NCBI GenBank assembly: GCA_947495795.1
Contig: CANMAI010000003.1
Coordinates: 1 to 64,000, forward strand
DNA from: an uncultured Paracoccaceae bacterium
Lineage (GTDB): Bacteria > Pseudomonadota > Alphaproteobacteria > Rhodobacterales > Rhodobacteraceae
Length of the DNA: 64,000 nt
Direction: 5' to 3'
Shown here: one piece after another, positions 8,498 to 17,393 of the stretch
How the letters are laid out: each line of letters begins with the position of its first letter
Position numbering within the stretch: position 1 is the first letter of the stretch
Translations under genes and position numbers: made by a program
The notes under the pieces: model-generated
Told to the model about the DNA's origin: nothing
Seen by the model: only the letters and a program-made list of their open reading frames with translations
Databases searched by the model: none

Positions 8498-9031
8498 ATG
8501 AAAGGATCGCGGCCTGAGCAGGCGCCCTTGTCCCGCGCCACCGATATGTCGAAGACCAACGCGACGCGCGCTGTGATCGAGGGCATGGTTGACGGTCTCA
8601 ACGATCACCGGATTTCCGATATCGGCGAGTTTTTTGCCGAGAGCTTTTCGTGGTTCGGGAATTTCGGGTGCGGCACCAAGCGCGGGGTGCGGGAATTTCA
8701 GGAGAACTGGCAAAAGCCGTTTCAAGCCGCGTTCTCGGATAAGGTCTGTGTGGATGAGGCCCGGCTTTTCATGGGGGAATGGGCGGCGGCTTTCGGGCGG
8801 CAGGAGGCCGTGCATTCGGGGCGGTTCTTCGGCGTGGAGCCTACGGGCAAGCGGGTGGAGATCCGCTATATGGATTTCTGGAAAGTGGTAGACGGGAAGA
8901 TCGTCGACAATTGGGTGATGGTCGATTTCCCGCATGTTTTGAGCCAGTTGGGCGTTGATGTGTTCGGCGGTGAGGGCTGGGAAGCGTTTGACCGGGGCGA
9001 GAAGGTCCCGCCGGGAGGGAGCGATGGTTGA
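8498..9031 (+). CDS. Single-domain SnoaL/NTF2-like protein
   Basis: This small cytoplasmic protein (177 residues from the ATG at 8498) has one NTF2/SnoaL-fold domain and carries the ending [19 protein letters not shown]. That motif is shared with the C-terminal domains of the proteins at 2600-3577 and 10948-11994, so the three are paralogues. The start is uncertain because no strong ribosome-binding site is visible; ATG at 8546 is an alternative. It overlaps the HisD-family gene by 8 bases and opens the run of overlapped catabolic genes. Reaction unknown. Confidence 0.72.
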   Translation: MKGSRPEQAPLSRATDMSKTNATRAVIEGMVDGLNDHRISDIGEFFAESFSWFGNFGCGTKRGVREFQENWQKPFQAAFSDKVCVDEARLFMGEWAAAFGRQEAVHSGRFFGVEPTGKRVEIRYMDFWKVVDGKIVDNWVMVDFPHVLSQLGVDVFGGEGWEAFDRGEKVPPGGSDG

Positions 9032-10331
9032 GGTTCTGAAAGCGAGCAAGGCCGAGGCCGAGCGGGCCGGTGATGATGCGGATGTGCGCCGTGTTGTGGA
9101 GGCAGCCCTTGGAGATATCGCAGCGCGGGGCGATGGGGCGGTGCGCGAACTCTCGGCCAGGTTTGACGGATATGATCCTGCGGCCTTCCGGCTGACGGAG
9201 AGTGAGATTGCGGCGGCGATGAGCCGGGTCTCTGAGCGGGATATGGAGGATATCCGGTTTGCGCAGACCCAGATCCGCCGCTTTGCCGAGGCGCAGCGAG
9301 CCTCGATGGTGGATATCGAGCTGGAGACACTGCCCGGTGTGATCCTCGGACACCGGAACATACCCGTGCAATCGGTGGGCTGTTATGTGCCAGGAGGCAA
9401 GTTTCCCATGGTGGCCTCGGCGCATATGTCCGTGCTGACGGCGGCGGTGGCGGGTGTGCCGCGGATCGTGGCTTCAGCCCCGCCGGTGGACGGCGGGCCG
9501 CACCCGGCGATCGTGGCAGCGATGCATCTGGCAGGTGCGCATGAGATCCTGTGCCTCGGCGGTATTCAGGCAGTGGGCGCGATGGCGCTGGGCACCGAGA
9601 CGCTGGAACCCGTGCACATGCTGGTGGGGCCCGGAAACGCCTATGTCGCAGAGGCCAAGCGGCAGCTTTTCGGGCGTGTCGGGATCGACCTTTTTGCGGG
9701 ACCGACGGAGACGATGGTGATCGCCGACGAGATCGTAGATGCTGAGATGTGCGCCACCGATCTGCTGGGGCAGGCGGAGCATGGGTATAACTCGCCCGCT
9801 GTTCTGGTGACCAACAGCCGCAGGCTGGCGGAGGAGACGCTGGCGGACATCGCGCGCATCCTGGACATTCTGCCCACGGCGGAGACGGCGCGGCGGAGTT
9901 GGGAGGATTACGGTGAGGTGCATCTTTGCGAGAGCTACGAGGAGATGCTGGCAGTGGCCGATGAGATCGCCTCTGAGCATGTGCAGGTGATGACGGACCG
10001 GGACGACTGGTTTCTGGAGAACATGACGTCTTACGGTGCGCTTTTCCTTGGGCCGCGCACGAATGTGGCAAATGGCGACAAGGTGATCGGGACCAACCAC
10101 ACGCTGCCGACACGCAAGGCCGGGCAGTATACCGGCGGGCTTTGGGTGGGCAAGTTTCTGAAGACACATTCCTATCAGAAGGTGCTGACGGATGAGGCCG
10201 CTGCCGAGATCGGGGCCTACGGCTCCCGCCTTTGCATGCTGGAAGGCTTTGTGGGCCATGCGGAACAGTGCAATCTGCGGGTGCGCCGGTATGGCGGGCG
10301 GAATGTGGCGTATGGGGAGGCAGCGGAGTGA
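9024..10331 (+). CDS. HisD-family NAD-dependent dehydrogenase (histidinol/HpsN-like)
   Basis: This 435-residue protein belongs to the histidinol dehydrogenase family. The family zinc ligands and bases are in place: Gln250 and His253 in GQAEHG, Glu318-His319 in SEHV, Asp352 in [10 protein letters not shown], and His412 in [10 protein letters not shown]. It lies in a catabolic operon beside an importer and not among histidine-biosynthesis genes. A role oxidising an alcohol of the imported compound is therefore more likely, as in HpsN, the HisD homologue that oxidises 2,3-dihydroxypropane sulfonate. The ATG at 9024 follows GGGAGGGAGC. No sulfolactate-lyase gene is visible in the locus, so the substrate remains open. 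Confidence 0.85.
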   Translation: MVEVLKASKAEAERAGDDADVRRVVEAALGDIAARGDGAVRELSARFDGYDPAAFRLTESEIAAAMSRVSERDMEDIRFAQTQIRRFAEAQRASMVDIELETLPGVILGHRNIPVQSVGCYVPGGKFPMVASAHMSVLTAAVAGVPRIVASAPPVDGGPHPAIVAAMHLAGAHEILCLGGIQAVGAMALGTETLEPVHMLVGPGNAYVAEAKRQLFGRVGIDLFAGPTETMVIADEIVDAEMCATDLLGQAEHGYNSPAVLVTNSRRLAEETLADIARILDILPTAETARRSWEDYGEVHLCESYEEMLAVADEIASEHVQVMTDRDDWFLENMTSYGALFLGPRTNVANGDKVIGTNHTLPTRKAGQYTGGLWVGKFLKTHSYQKVLTDEAAAEIGAYGSRLCMLEGFVGHAEQCNLRVRRYGGRNVAYGEAAE

Positions 10332-10951
10332 GGCATTTCTTGACGATTGCAGCCTGCCTGTGGGCAGCACCACTTTGGGCCGGAGAGGGTGCGCATTTTC
10401 CTGCTGAGATATCTCAGGACTGTCGGGGCGGGCTTGCGGCGCTTTACGATGAGTGCGGTTCGCAATTTGACGTGCTGGCCGATGCGAAGGCGGAGGCCGC
10501 GCGCAGTGGCCGCATCGTGCTGGTGATCTATGGCGCTGAGTGGTGCATCTGGTGCCATGTTCTCTCTGCGCATCTCGACGGGCAGGTTGGCATTTTCAGC
10601 TACCAGTTTGACGGGCAGGCGGCGCTGCTGATGGAAGGCGAGGGGCTGGATCCTGAAGCGGCCAAGGCATTGGCGGCCTATGTGGATGAGACCTTCGTGA
10701 TTGCGCATATCGAGGGCGAACGTGCGATTGACGGGGATTTCGTGCTGCGCAAGACCGGCGCTTGGGAGGCTTACGAGAAGTGGATCCCCTTTGCCTACGC
10801 GCTGAAAGATGGCCAGTTCGCTGCGGGTTTGGGACAGACAGAGCACGGGCAGGATCTCCTGATCCGGCGGGAGGGCCCTCTTTGGTACCGGGGCTATGAC
10901 AGGGCGGTGCTGATGCAGGCCTTGCGGCGGATGGAGGCGGCTGCGAGATGA
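10328..10951 (+). CDS. Exported thioredoxin-like protein with CxxC motif
   Basis: This is a 207-residue protein with an N-terminal signal peptide ([17 protein letters not shown]) and a thioredoxin-like segment containing [11 protein letters not shown] at about residues 70-80. CIWC would be the redox pair. The start is a GTG at 10328 that overlaps the HisD-family stop as GTGA, with GGGAGG upstream. It is odd to find a periplasmic thiol protein embedded by overlaps within a sugar-type catabolic operon. It may keep an exported partner reduced, or reduce a substrate disulfide. The fold is assigned from the motif only. Confidence 0.7.
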   Translation: MRHFLTIAACLWAAPLWAGEGAHFPAEISQDCRGGLAALYDECGSQFDVLADAKAEAARSGRIVLVIYGAEWCIWCHVLSAHLDGQVGIFSYQFDGQAALLMEGEGLDPEAAKALAAYVDETFVIAHIEGERAIDGDFVLRKTGAWEAYEKWIPFAYALKDGQFAAGLGQTEHGQDLLIRREGPLWYRGYDRAVLMQALRRMEAAAR

Positions 10952-11994
10952 GCGAGCATCGCACCAATCGCCATGTTCTGGATGGTATGCGCGCTGCCCT
11001 TTATGATTTTGAGCCGAAGGCGGTACAGGCTGCTTTGCAGGCTGCTTTCGCCCCGGATGCCACTGTTCGGCTTGCCCATCCCTTTGAGGATCTGGAGGGG
11101 GCGGGCGGTCTTTGGGAGCGGGCGCTTCAGCCCCTTGCCGCAGCCTTTCCGGATCTGGAGCGGCGCGATTTCATTGTGATGGCCGGGCCTGCGGATGGCG
11201 GCAACTGGGTGGGGTGTGGCGGGTATTACACTGGCACGTTCTGGAACCCCTTTCTGGAGATACCGCCGACGGGGCATATGGCTTCGATGCGGTACCATGA
11301 ATTCTACAGGATTGAGGAGGGTCGTGTCGCGGAGATGCAGGCGCTCTGGGACATACCGGAATTGATGATGCAGGCGGGGGCCTGGCCAATGGCGCCGAGC
11401 CTCGGGCGCGAGTGGCTGGTCCCAGCGCCCGCCACGCAGGACGGGCTGCGGCGGGGGGAATGGGACGAGGCTGCCTCGCGCCGCTCCAGTGCTACGGTGG
11501 TGGAGATGCTGACGGCGATGAAGCGCCACCCGCTGGAGGGCGGGCCGGAGGTGATGGACATGCCCCGCTACTGGCACCCGAAGATGAGCTGGTACGGGCC
11601 TGCCGGGATCGGCACAGGGCGCGGGATTGCGGGCTTTCGGAACTGGCATCAGATCCCCTTCCTCAAAGCCATGCCTGACCGAGGGCAACATGTGGATGAG
11701 ATCACCTATCATTTCTTTGGCGATGGCGATTATGTGGGTGTGACGGGCTGGCCCGACATGATCCAGACGATCAGCGATGACGGCTGGATGGGGATGGTGC
11801 CGAAGGGCCAGAGGGTAACGATGCGCAGCCTCGATTTCTGGCGGTTGGAAAACGGATTGATACGGGAGAACTGGGTTTTGGTGGATCTGCTGGATGTGTA
11901 TACGCAGGTGGGCGTGGATGTGCTGGGCCGGATGCGGGAGTTCAACAAGGCGCGGCGGGGCGGGTTCCCCGGCTTTGGGGAGCTTGAGGCATGA
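10948..11994 (+). CDS. Two-domain SnoaL/NTF2-like (ester cyclase family) protein
   Basis: This 348-residue protein is a paralogue of the product of 2600-3577 with the same two-domain plan (about residues 1-155 and 180-345). It has matching blocks such as HEFYRIEEGRVAEMQALWDI and PKMSWYGPAGIGT, and the ending NWVLVDLLDVYTQVGVDVL. The ATG at 10948 overlaps the previous stop as ATGA, and the stop overlaps the SDR gene the same way. The reaction is unknown. Several related copies in one operon suggest that successive intermediates are handled by similar folds, or that the copies form a mixed complex. Confidence 0.8.
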   Translation: MSEHRTNRHVLDGMRAALYDFEPKAVQAALQAAFAPDATVRLAHPFEDLEGAGGLWERALQPLAAAFPDLERRDFIVMAGPADGGNWVGCGGYYTGTFWNPFLEIPPTGHMASMRYHEFYRIEEGRVAEMQALWDIPELMMQAGAWPMAPSLGREWLVPAPATQDGLRRGEWDEAASRRSSATVVEMLTAMKRHPLEGGPEVMDMPRYWHPKMSWYGPAGIGTGRGIAGFRNWHQIPFLKAMPDRGQHVDEITYHFFGDGDYVGVTGWPDMIQTISDDGWMGMVPKGQRVTMRSLDFWRLENGLIRENWVLVDLLDVYTQVGVDVLGRMREFNKARRGGFPGFGELEA

Positions 11995-12755
11995 AGCTGC
12001 CCCGCACCCCTTCGTTTCGGCTGGATGGCAGGCGCGCGCTTGTGGCCGGGGCCTCTTCCGGCATCGGGCTTGGTTGTGCCGTGGCTTTGGCGGAAGCGGG
12101 CGCGGAGGTGTATCTTGGCGCGCGCAGGGTGGATGCGCTGGAAGTGGCGGTTGCGGCAATCCGGGCGGAGGGTTGGGCCGCGCATGCGCTGCCTCTGGAT
12201 GTGAGCGCTGTTGAAGCTACGGCGGCGGCTGTCGCCGAGAAGGGTCCGTTCGATGTGCTGGTGAACTCTGCCGGGCTGGCGCGGCATGGGCCGAGTCTCG
12301 ACACCACGCCTGAGGATTTCGATGCGGTTGTGGATGTGAACCAGAAGGGGGCGTATTTTCTGGCACAGGCTGTCGCCAAGGGCCTGATTGCGGCGGGCAA
12401 GCCCGGCTCTCTCATGACGATATCGAGCCAGATGGCCCATATTTCCGGGCCGGAGCGGGCCGTTTATTCCGGCACGAAGCACGGGGTGGAAGGCTTTACC
12501 AAGGGCATGGCGATCGAGTGGGGGCCGATGGGGATACGCGTGAACACGATCTGCCCAACCTTCATCCGCACGGCGCTGACCGCATCCACCTTTGAGCGGC
12601 CAGAGAAGGTGGCGTGGCTGACCGAGAAGATCAAGCTTGGCCGTGTGGGCGAGGTGGAGGATATCATGGGGGCGGTGACTTTCCTTGCTTCTGACGCCTC
12701 CGCATTGATCACCGGATCTTCGTTGCTGGTTGATGGAGGGTGGACGGCCGGATGA
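11991..12755 (+). CDS. Short-chain dehydrogenase/reductase (SDR)
   Basis: This 254-residue classical SDR has the nucleotide-binding motif GASSGIGLG (about residues 20-28), the NSAG block (about 91-94), a catalytic serine in ISSQMA, and the YSGTK tyrosine-lysine pair (about 157-161). It likely oxidises or reduces a hydroxyl/keto group using NAD(P). It overlaps the SnoaL-like gene before and the LacI regulator after it by 4 bases each. Together with the HisD-family enzyme it could carry out consecutive oxidations of the imported compound. The substrate is inferred only from context. Confidence 0.88.
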   Translation: MKLPRTPSFRLDGRRALVAGASSGIGLGCAVALAEAGAEVYLGARRVDALEVAVAAIRAEGWAAHALPLDVSAVEATAAAVAEKGPFDVLVNSAGLARHGPSLDTTPEDFDAVVDVNQKGAYFLAQAVAKGLIAAGKPGSLMTISSQMAHISGPERAVYSGTKHGVEGFTKGMAIEWGPMGIRVNTICPTFIRTALTASTFERPEKVAWLTEKIKLGRVGEVEDIMGAVTFLASDASALITGSSLLVDGGWTAG

Positions 12756-13786
12756 GTGTGCGCAAGGCAACCTCTCTGGATGTGGCCGAGCGGGCGGGTG
12801 TGAGCCAATCCGCCGTCAGCCGCGTGTTCACGCCGGGTGCTTCTGCTTCTGCTGCGACGGTTGAGAAGGTAAAAAAGGCCGCGTCCGAGCTGGGCTACCG
12901 GCCCAATGTGCTGGCCCGCAGCCTGATCACCGGGCGGAGCCGGATCATCGGGCTCGTCGTCGCCTATCTGGAGAATTACTTCTACCCCGAGGCTTTGGAG
13001 AAGCTTTCCAAGGCGTTGCAGGCGGAAGGCTATCATGTGCTGGTCTTCATGGCTTCGCAGGGAGCGGGAAACCTGGATCAGGTTCTGGAAGAGATCATGG
13101 ATTATCAGGTGGACGGGATCGTGATGGCCTCTGTCGCCCTTTCCTCGGATCTGGCGGCGCGGTGTCGGGCGGCGGGCGTGCCGGTGGTATTGTTCAACCG
13201 CGCGCAGGACGGGGAGGATGTGGCTTCCGTGACGTCTGACAATTATGCCGGGGGGAAGCTTGCGGCGCGGTTTCTTCTGGCCGGGGGGCACCGGCGCATC
13301 GGCTATATCGCCGGTTGGGAAGGCGCCTCCACCCAGAGGGACCGGGAGGCCGGGTTTCGGGCGGGGCTTGCCGAAGGCGGCGCGGATCTGGCGGCCCGGG
13401 AGGCCGGCGATTTTGACCATGCGCTGGCCGAGGCTGCGGCACGGCGGATGTTTGCGGGCCCAAATCCGCCCGATGCCGTTCTGGTCGCCAATGACCACAT
13501 GGCCTTTGGCGTGATGGATGTGCTGCGAAGCGAGTTGGGGCTGGACGTGCCCGGCGATGTTTCGGTGATCGGTTTCGATGACGTCCCGCCCGCAGCGTGG
13601 CCCGCCTATGCGCTGACCACGCTGCGCCAGCGGGCCAATGGCATGGTGGCGGAGACGGTGAACCTTTTGTTGGAGAGTATCGGCAAGAGGGCGGTTCCGG
13701 CCCGGCGGGTGGTGCTGGAGGCACCGCTGGTTATCCGCCGCTCCGCCCGGGTGCCAGAAGGATGGAGCGATGATGCAAGGCTTTGA
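12752..13786 (+). CDS. LacI-family transcriptional regulator
   Basis: This 344-residue regulator has an N-terminal LacI helix-turn-helix (SLDVAERAGVSQSAVSRVF) and hinge, then a periplasmic-binding-protein-like ligand domain (about residues 60-340). The ATG at 12752 overlaps the SDR stop as ATGA; the ATG at 12740 is less likely. Its probable operator is the CG-centred palindrome at 3595-3616, which would control both the ABC/catabolic operon and the divergent SnoaL-like gene. LacI proteins usually sense the imported sugar or an early intermediate and are released from DNA by it. An internal position in its own operon implies autoregulation. Confidence 0.9.
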   Translation: MSVRKATSLDVAERAGVSQSAVSRVFTPGASASAATVEKVKKAASELGYRPNVLARSLITGRSRIIGLVVAYLENYFYPEALEKLSKALQAEGYHVLVFMASQGAGNLDQVLEEIMDYQVDGIVMASVALSSDLAARCRAAGVPVVLFNRAQDGEDVASVTSDNYAGGKLAARFLLAGGHRRIGYIAGWEGASTQRDREAGFRAGLAEGGADLAAREAGDFDHALAEAAARRMFAGPNPPDAVLVANDHMAFGVMDVLRSELGLDVPGDVSVIGFDDVPPAAWPAYALTTLRQRANGMVAETVNLLLESIGKRAVPARRVVLEAPLVIRRSARVPEGWSDDARL

Positions 13787-14744
13787 CGAGAGGTTCCGGG
13801 ATTTCCCGGATTACATTCTGGGCATCACTAAGGAGATCTGGGAGGATCGGGGCATCGCGACGCTGCACCGCTATTATGCGCCCGAAATCATCGTCCGGTC
13901 CCCCGCCGGTATCGTGGTGGGCAATGAGGCCGTGATCGGTGCGACGATGGCGACGCTGGCGGAATTTCCCGACAGGACCCTGTTGGGCGAGGATGTGATC
14001 TGGTCCGGCAGCCCGGAAGTGGGGATGCTCTCTTCCCACCGCTTGCTTTCCACGGCCACGCATAGCGGCGACGGGGTGTACGGCAAGGCGACGGGCAAGC
14101 GGCTGACCTACCGGATCATTGCCGACTGCCACGCGAAGGCAAACCAGATCGACGATGAATGGCTGATCCGGGATCAGGGGGCCATCGTGCGGCAACTTGG
14201 CTGGACGCCGGAGGACTATGCGGCCGAGATGATCGCGCGGGAGGGCGGGCCGGAGGTGGCCCCGCGCCCCTTCACCACGCTTGGCGATATGGCGGGCCCC
14301 TATGCGGGGCAGGGCAATGACGATCCCTGGGGACAGCAATATGCCGACATCCTGTCGCGGATCATGGACGCGGATATGGCCGTCATCGGCACTGCGTATG
14401 ACAGGGCGGTCCAGTCGGAATATCCGGGGGGCGTGACCGGTCACGGACGCGGGGCAGTGGATGGGTTCTGGATGCGGCTGCGCGCGGCCTTTCCGGATGC
14501 TGCATTTACCATCCATCACCAGATCGGTCGGGAGGACAGCGCGATGCCGCCCCGCGCCGCACTGCGCTGGAGCCTTGAGGGCGTGCATTCGGGATGGGGC
14601 GGTTTCGGTGCCCCGTCCGGCGCCAGAGTGCATGTCATGGGCGCCTGTCACGCCGAGTTCGGCCCGTGGGGTCTGCGGCGGGAATACGTGCTCTATGACG
14701 AAGTGGCAATCTGGAAGCAGATCCTGTTGGCAGGGGCCGGGTGA
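13770..14744 (+). CDS. Divergent two-domain SnoaL/NTF2-like protein
   Basis: This 324-residue protein has two predicted SnoaL-like domains. The first includes blocks such as RYYAPEIIVRSPAGIVVGNE, and a second begins near residue 185. Its C-terminal motif (REYVLYDEVAIWKQILL) is a diverged form of the ending found in the three other SnoaL-like proteins here. The ATG at 13770 (or 13773) lies 17 bases inside the LacI gene. It is the fourth member of this fold in the locus and the most distant. Function unknown; ester-cyclase labels for this family are structural and not biochemical. Confidence 0.75.
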   Translation: MMQGFDERFRDFPDYILGITKEIWEDRGIATLHRYYAPEIIVRSPAGIVVGNEAVIGATMATLAEFPDRTLLGEDVIWSGSPEVGMLSSHRLLSTATHSGDGVYGKATGKRLTYRIIADCHAKANQIDDEWLIRDQGAIVRQLGWTPEDYAAEMIAREGGPEVAPRPFTTLGDMAGPYAGQGNDDPWGQQYADILSRIMDADMAVIGTAYDRAVQSEYPGGVTGHGRGAVDGFWMRLRAAFPDAAFTIHHQIGREDSAMPPRAALRWSLEGVHSGWGGFGAPSGARVHVMGACHAEFGPWGLRREYVLYDEVAIWKQILLAGAG

Positions 14745-15364
14745 TGGACCATTTCGGGACGCTCATGTTCACGCCGCGCGTGGCTGCGGAGCAGGCGGCG
14801 CGGGGCTCTCGCGAACAGTATGAACGGATGCTGCAGCGCCCGGTACCGGACGGTTTGGGGCCGGATGAGAAGGCGTTTATCGAAAGCCGCGACAGCTTTT
14901 ACATGGCCAGCATCTCGGAAAGCGGTTGGCCCTATGTGCAGCATCGGGGCGGGCCAACGGGATTTCTGAAGGTGTTGGGGCCGGAGACGATCGGGTTCGC
15001 CGATTATCGGGGCAACCGGCAATATGTGAGCACGGGCAATCTGAGTGGAGACGCCCGGGTGGCGCTCTTTCTGATGGATTATGCGCGGAAGGCGCGGATG
15101 AAGATCATCGGGCATGCTGAGGTGATTGAGGCGGAGGATGCGCCTGATTTGAGCGCGCAGCTTGCAAGCAAAGGGCAGGGGCGGGTGGAGCGGCTTTTCA
15201 CAATTCGTGTGGCAGCGTTCGATTGGAACTGCCCGCAATTCATCACGCCCCGGTTCACGGAAAAAGAGATCGAGGCGATGCTTGGGCCGCGCATGGCGGA
15301 ATTGCAGGCTGAAAATGCGGATCTGAGGGCCCGGCTGGCAGATTATGAGGGAGGCGCAGAATGA
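14744..15364 (+). CDS. Pyridoxamine 5'-phosphate oxidase-like flavin protein
   Basis: This 206-residue protein has a split-barrel PNPOx-like domain (about residues 35-150, with DSFYMASISESGWPYVQHRG and GFADYRGNRQ blocks). Such domains typically bind FMN or F420. A short C-terminal tail (AELQAENADLRARLADYE) looks like a coiled coil and may drive dimerisation. The ATG at 14744 shares one base with the preceding stop; a GTG at 14741 is also possible. It is probably a flavin-dependent reductase or oxidase in the same pathway, not vitamin B6 synthesis, because of its operon position. Confidence 0.82.
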   Translation: MDHFGTLMFTPRVAAEQAARGSREQYERMLQRPVPDGLGPDEKAFIESRDSFYMASISESGWPYVQHRGGPTGFLKVLGPETIGFADYRGNRQYVSTGNLSGDARVALFLMDYARKARMKIIGHAEVIEAEDAPDLSAQLASKGQGRVERLFTIRVAAFDWNCPQFITPRFTEKEIEAMLGPRMAELQAENADLRARLADYEGGAE

Positions 15365-16329
15365 CACCTGAGGAGATGGACGCACGGATCGTGCGCTACG
15401 GCGATCTGCGCCCGTGCAAGACGGCATTTATTGATGCGCACACACCGGGGAGCGACCAGAAGGAGAACTTCACGATCATCGGCGGGGGTGTTTCCGAAAG
15501 CCTCGATCAGCATGTGCATATCGCCATTCCGCACGGGTTCAACATTGGCGCGGCCGGGCAGCCGCCGAAATGCCGGAACTCGCTGCATTCGCACCGCACG
15601 GCAGAGGTGTTTTTCGTGCTGAAGGGGCGTTGGCGCTTTTTCTGGGGGCGCTGGGGCGATGCGGGCGAGGTGGTGCTGGAAGAGGGGGATATCATCAACA
15701 TTCCCACCGGCATCTTTCGCGGGTTCGAGAATATCGGCACGGATTACGGGATGATCATGGCGATCCTGGGCGGTGACGATGCCGGGGGCGGCGTGATCTG
15801 GGCACCGCAGGTGATCGAGGATGCGGCTGATCACGGGCTGGTTCTGGGGGAGAACGGACGCCTTTACGACACCAAGGCCGGGGAGCGGCTGCCGGAGGGC
15901 CTTTCACCCATGCCCCTGCTGACGGAGGCGGAACTGGCCGATTATCCCGAGCCGGAGGCGCTCGACGTCGTGCCAGGCCATGTCGCGCGCTGCTGGGATC
16001 TTGTGGCGCTGGCGGGCCGCAAACCTGCCAAGGTGATCGGAGAGACGGGCCTTTTGCGGGACAAGCCGGGTTTTGAGGTGGATTTCGTGACCCGCGCCTC
16101 TGCCTCGGACGCTATGCACACCCATGATCGCCCCTCAGTTCTGATGCCGATGCACGGGCACTGGCGGCTTTTCTGGGAGGGGGGCGAGACTGTACTGAAC
16201 CCGGGCGATACAGCCTCTGTTCCGGCAGATTTGCCGCATGGTGCGGTGCCTGCAATGACGGGGGAGGCCAGCCTTTACCACATCGTTGGAACGGATGATC
16301 CGGCGGGGCCGACGTGGAGAGAAGGATGA
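15361..16329 (+). CDS. Bicupin protein
   Basis: This 322-residue protein has two cupin domains. The first is at about residues 70-145 (HSHRTAEVFFVLKGRWRFFW, then GDIINIPTGIFRGF) and the second at about 245-320 (MHTHDRPSVLMPMHGHWRLF, then GDTASVPADLPHGA). Both keep histidines suited to bind a metal, as in quercetinase- or gentisate-dioxygenase-like bicupins. It overlaps its neighbours by 4 bases on both sides, so it belongs to the same operon. An oxygenase or isomerase role is possible; the substrate is not known. Confidence 0.82.
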   Translation: MTPEEMDARIVRYGDLRPCKTAFIDAHTPGSDQKENFTIIGGGVSESLDQHVHIAIPHGFNIGAAGQPPKCRNSLHSHRTAEVFFVLKGRWRFFWGRWGDAGEVVLEEGDIINIPTGIFRGFENIGTDYGMIMAILGGDDAGGGVIWAPQVIEDAADHGLVLGENGRLYDTKAGERLPEGLSPMPLLTEAELADYPEPEALDVVPGHVARCWDLVALAGRKPAKVIGETGLLRDKPGFEVDFVTRASASDAMHTHDRPSVLMPMHGHWRLFWEGGETVLNPGDTASVPADLPHGAVPAMTGEASLYHIVGTDDPAGPTWREG

Positions 16330-17393
16330 GTGTTGCAGTCAGAGCGTTGCCGGACATGATGTCCGGTGTTGTGCTGACAGGCCATGGCGGGCCGGACTGC
16401 CTGGAATGGCGGGACGATCTGCCCGTGCCGAAGCCGGGGCCTAGAGATGTGATCGTGCGCGTGGGGGCGACCGCCGTGAACAACACGGATATCAACACGC
16501 GGCTGGCATGGTATTCAAAGTCGGACGGAGAGGCAGCGGATGCAAGCTGGTCCGGCGCGCCGATCAAGTTTCCTCTTATACAAGGGATTGACGGGTGCGG
16601 CCGGATCGCGGCGGTCGGCGACGGTGTGGATCCCGGTCGGATCGGGGAGCGGGTGCTGATCGAGCCCTGTTTGCGGGAGGCGGGTGGCGCCGTGTTGGAT
16701 CCGCCCTGGTATCTCGGCTCTGATTGCGATGGTAGTTTCGCTGACTATGTGTGCGTTGCCGCACGCCACGCCTTTGTTGTTTCCAGCCCGCTCATCGATG
16801 CCGAGCTTGCCTCGTTTCCCTGTTCATATTCCACAGCCGAAAACATGTTGACGCGGGCAGGTGTTGCCGGAGGGGAGCGTGTGCTTGTCACGGGCGCGTC
16901 CGGGGGCGTTGGCTCTGCGGCCATTCAGCTGATCGCGGCGCGGGGTGGCGTTCCGTTGGCGGTGACGCGGAGCGACAAGGCAGACGATCTGCGCGCCCTT
17001 GGTGCCGCGGAAACACTGGATCGGGAAGAGGATCCCGTGCAGCGGCTGGGCGCGGAAAGCGTCGATGTGGTGATCGATCTGGTGGGCGGCCCGGCTTGGC
17101 CACGGCTTCTGGATGTGCTGAAGCGCGGTGGCCGCTATGCAGTGGCAGGGGCTGTTGGTGGAGCGGAGGTTTCGCTGGATTTGCGGACGCTCTACTTGAA
17201 GGATCTGAGCTTCTTCGGCTGTACAGCGCTGGAGCCGGAAGTGTTTCCCAACCTTGTGAAGCTGATCGAGCGCGGGGCAATCCGGCCTTTGCTTGGGCAC
17301 ATATTTCCCTTGCGTGAACTCCAAGAGGCGCAGGCGGCATTTCTCGCAAAACAGCATATCGGCAAGATCGCACTGACGGTGGAGGAAACCTGA
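16326..17393 (+). CDS. MDR-family (zinc-binding/quinone-type) alcohol dehydrogenase
   Basis: This 355-residue protein belongs to the medium-chain dehydrogenase superfamily. A GroES-like N-terminal part (about 1-150, with GIDGCGRIAAVGDGVD) precedes a Rossmann domain whose nucleotide loop is GASGGVGSAAIQL (about 185-197). The classic structural-zinc cysteine cluster is not obvious, so it may act more like a quinone oxidoreductase. The ATG at 16326 overlaps the bicupin stop as ATGA with GAAGGA upstream; a start at 16314 is less likely. It is the third distinct dehydrogenase type in the operon, after the HisD-family and SDR enzymes. Confidence 0.85.
   Translation: MSVAVRALPDMMSGVVLTGHGGPDCLEWRDDLPVPKPGPRDVIVRVGATAVNNTDINTRLAWYSKSDGEAADASWSGAPIKFPLIQGIDGCGRIAAVGDGVDPGRIGERVLIEPCLREAGGAVLDPPWYLGSDCDGSFADYVCVAARHAFVVSSPLIDAELASFPCSYSTAENMLTRAGVAGGERVLVTGASGGVGSAAIQLIAARGGVPLAVTRSDKADDLRALGAAETLDREEDPVQRLGAESVDVVIDLVGGPAWPRLLDVLKRGGRYAVAGAVGGAEVSLDLRTLYLKDLSFFGCTALEPEVFPNLVKLIERGAIRPLLGHIFPLRELQEAQAAFLAKQHIGKIALTVEET

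Noticed and set aside
9024-10331. Biosynthetic histidinol dehydrogenase (hisD)
   Set aside because: No other his gene is nearby and the gene is locked into a catabolic operon. Only the family assignment is kept.
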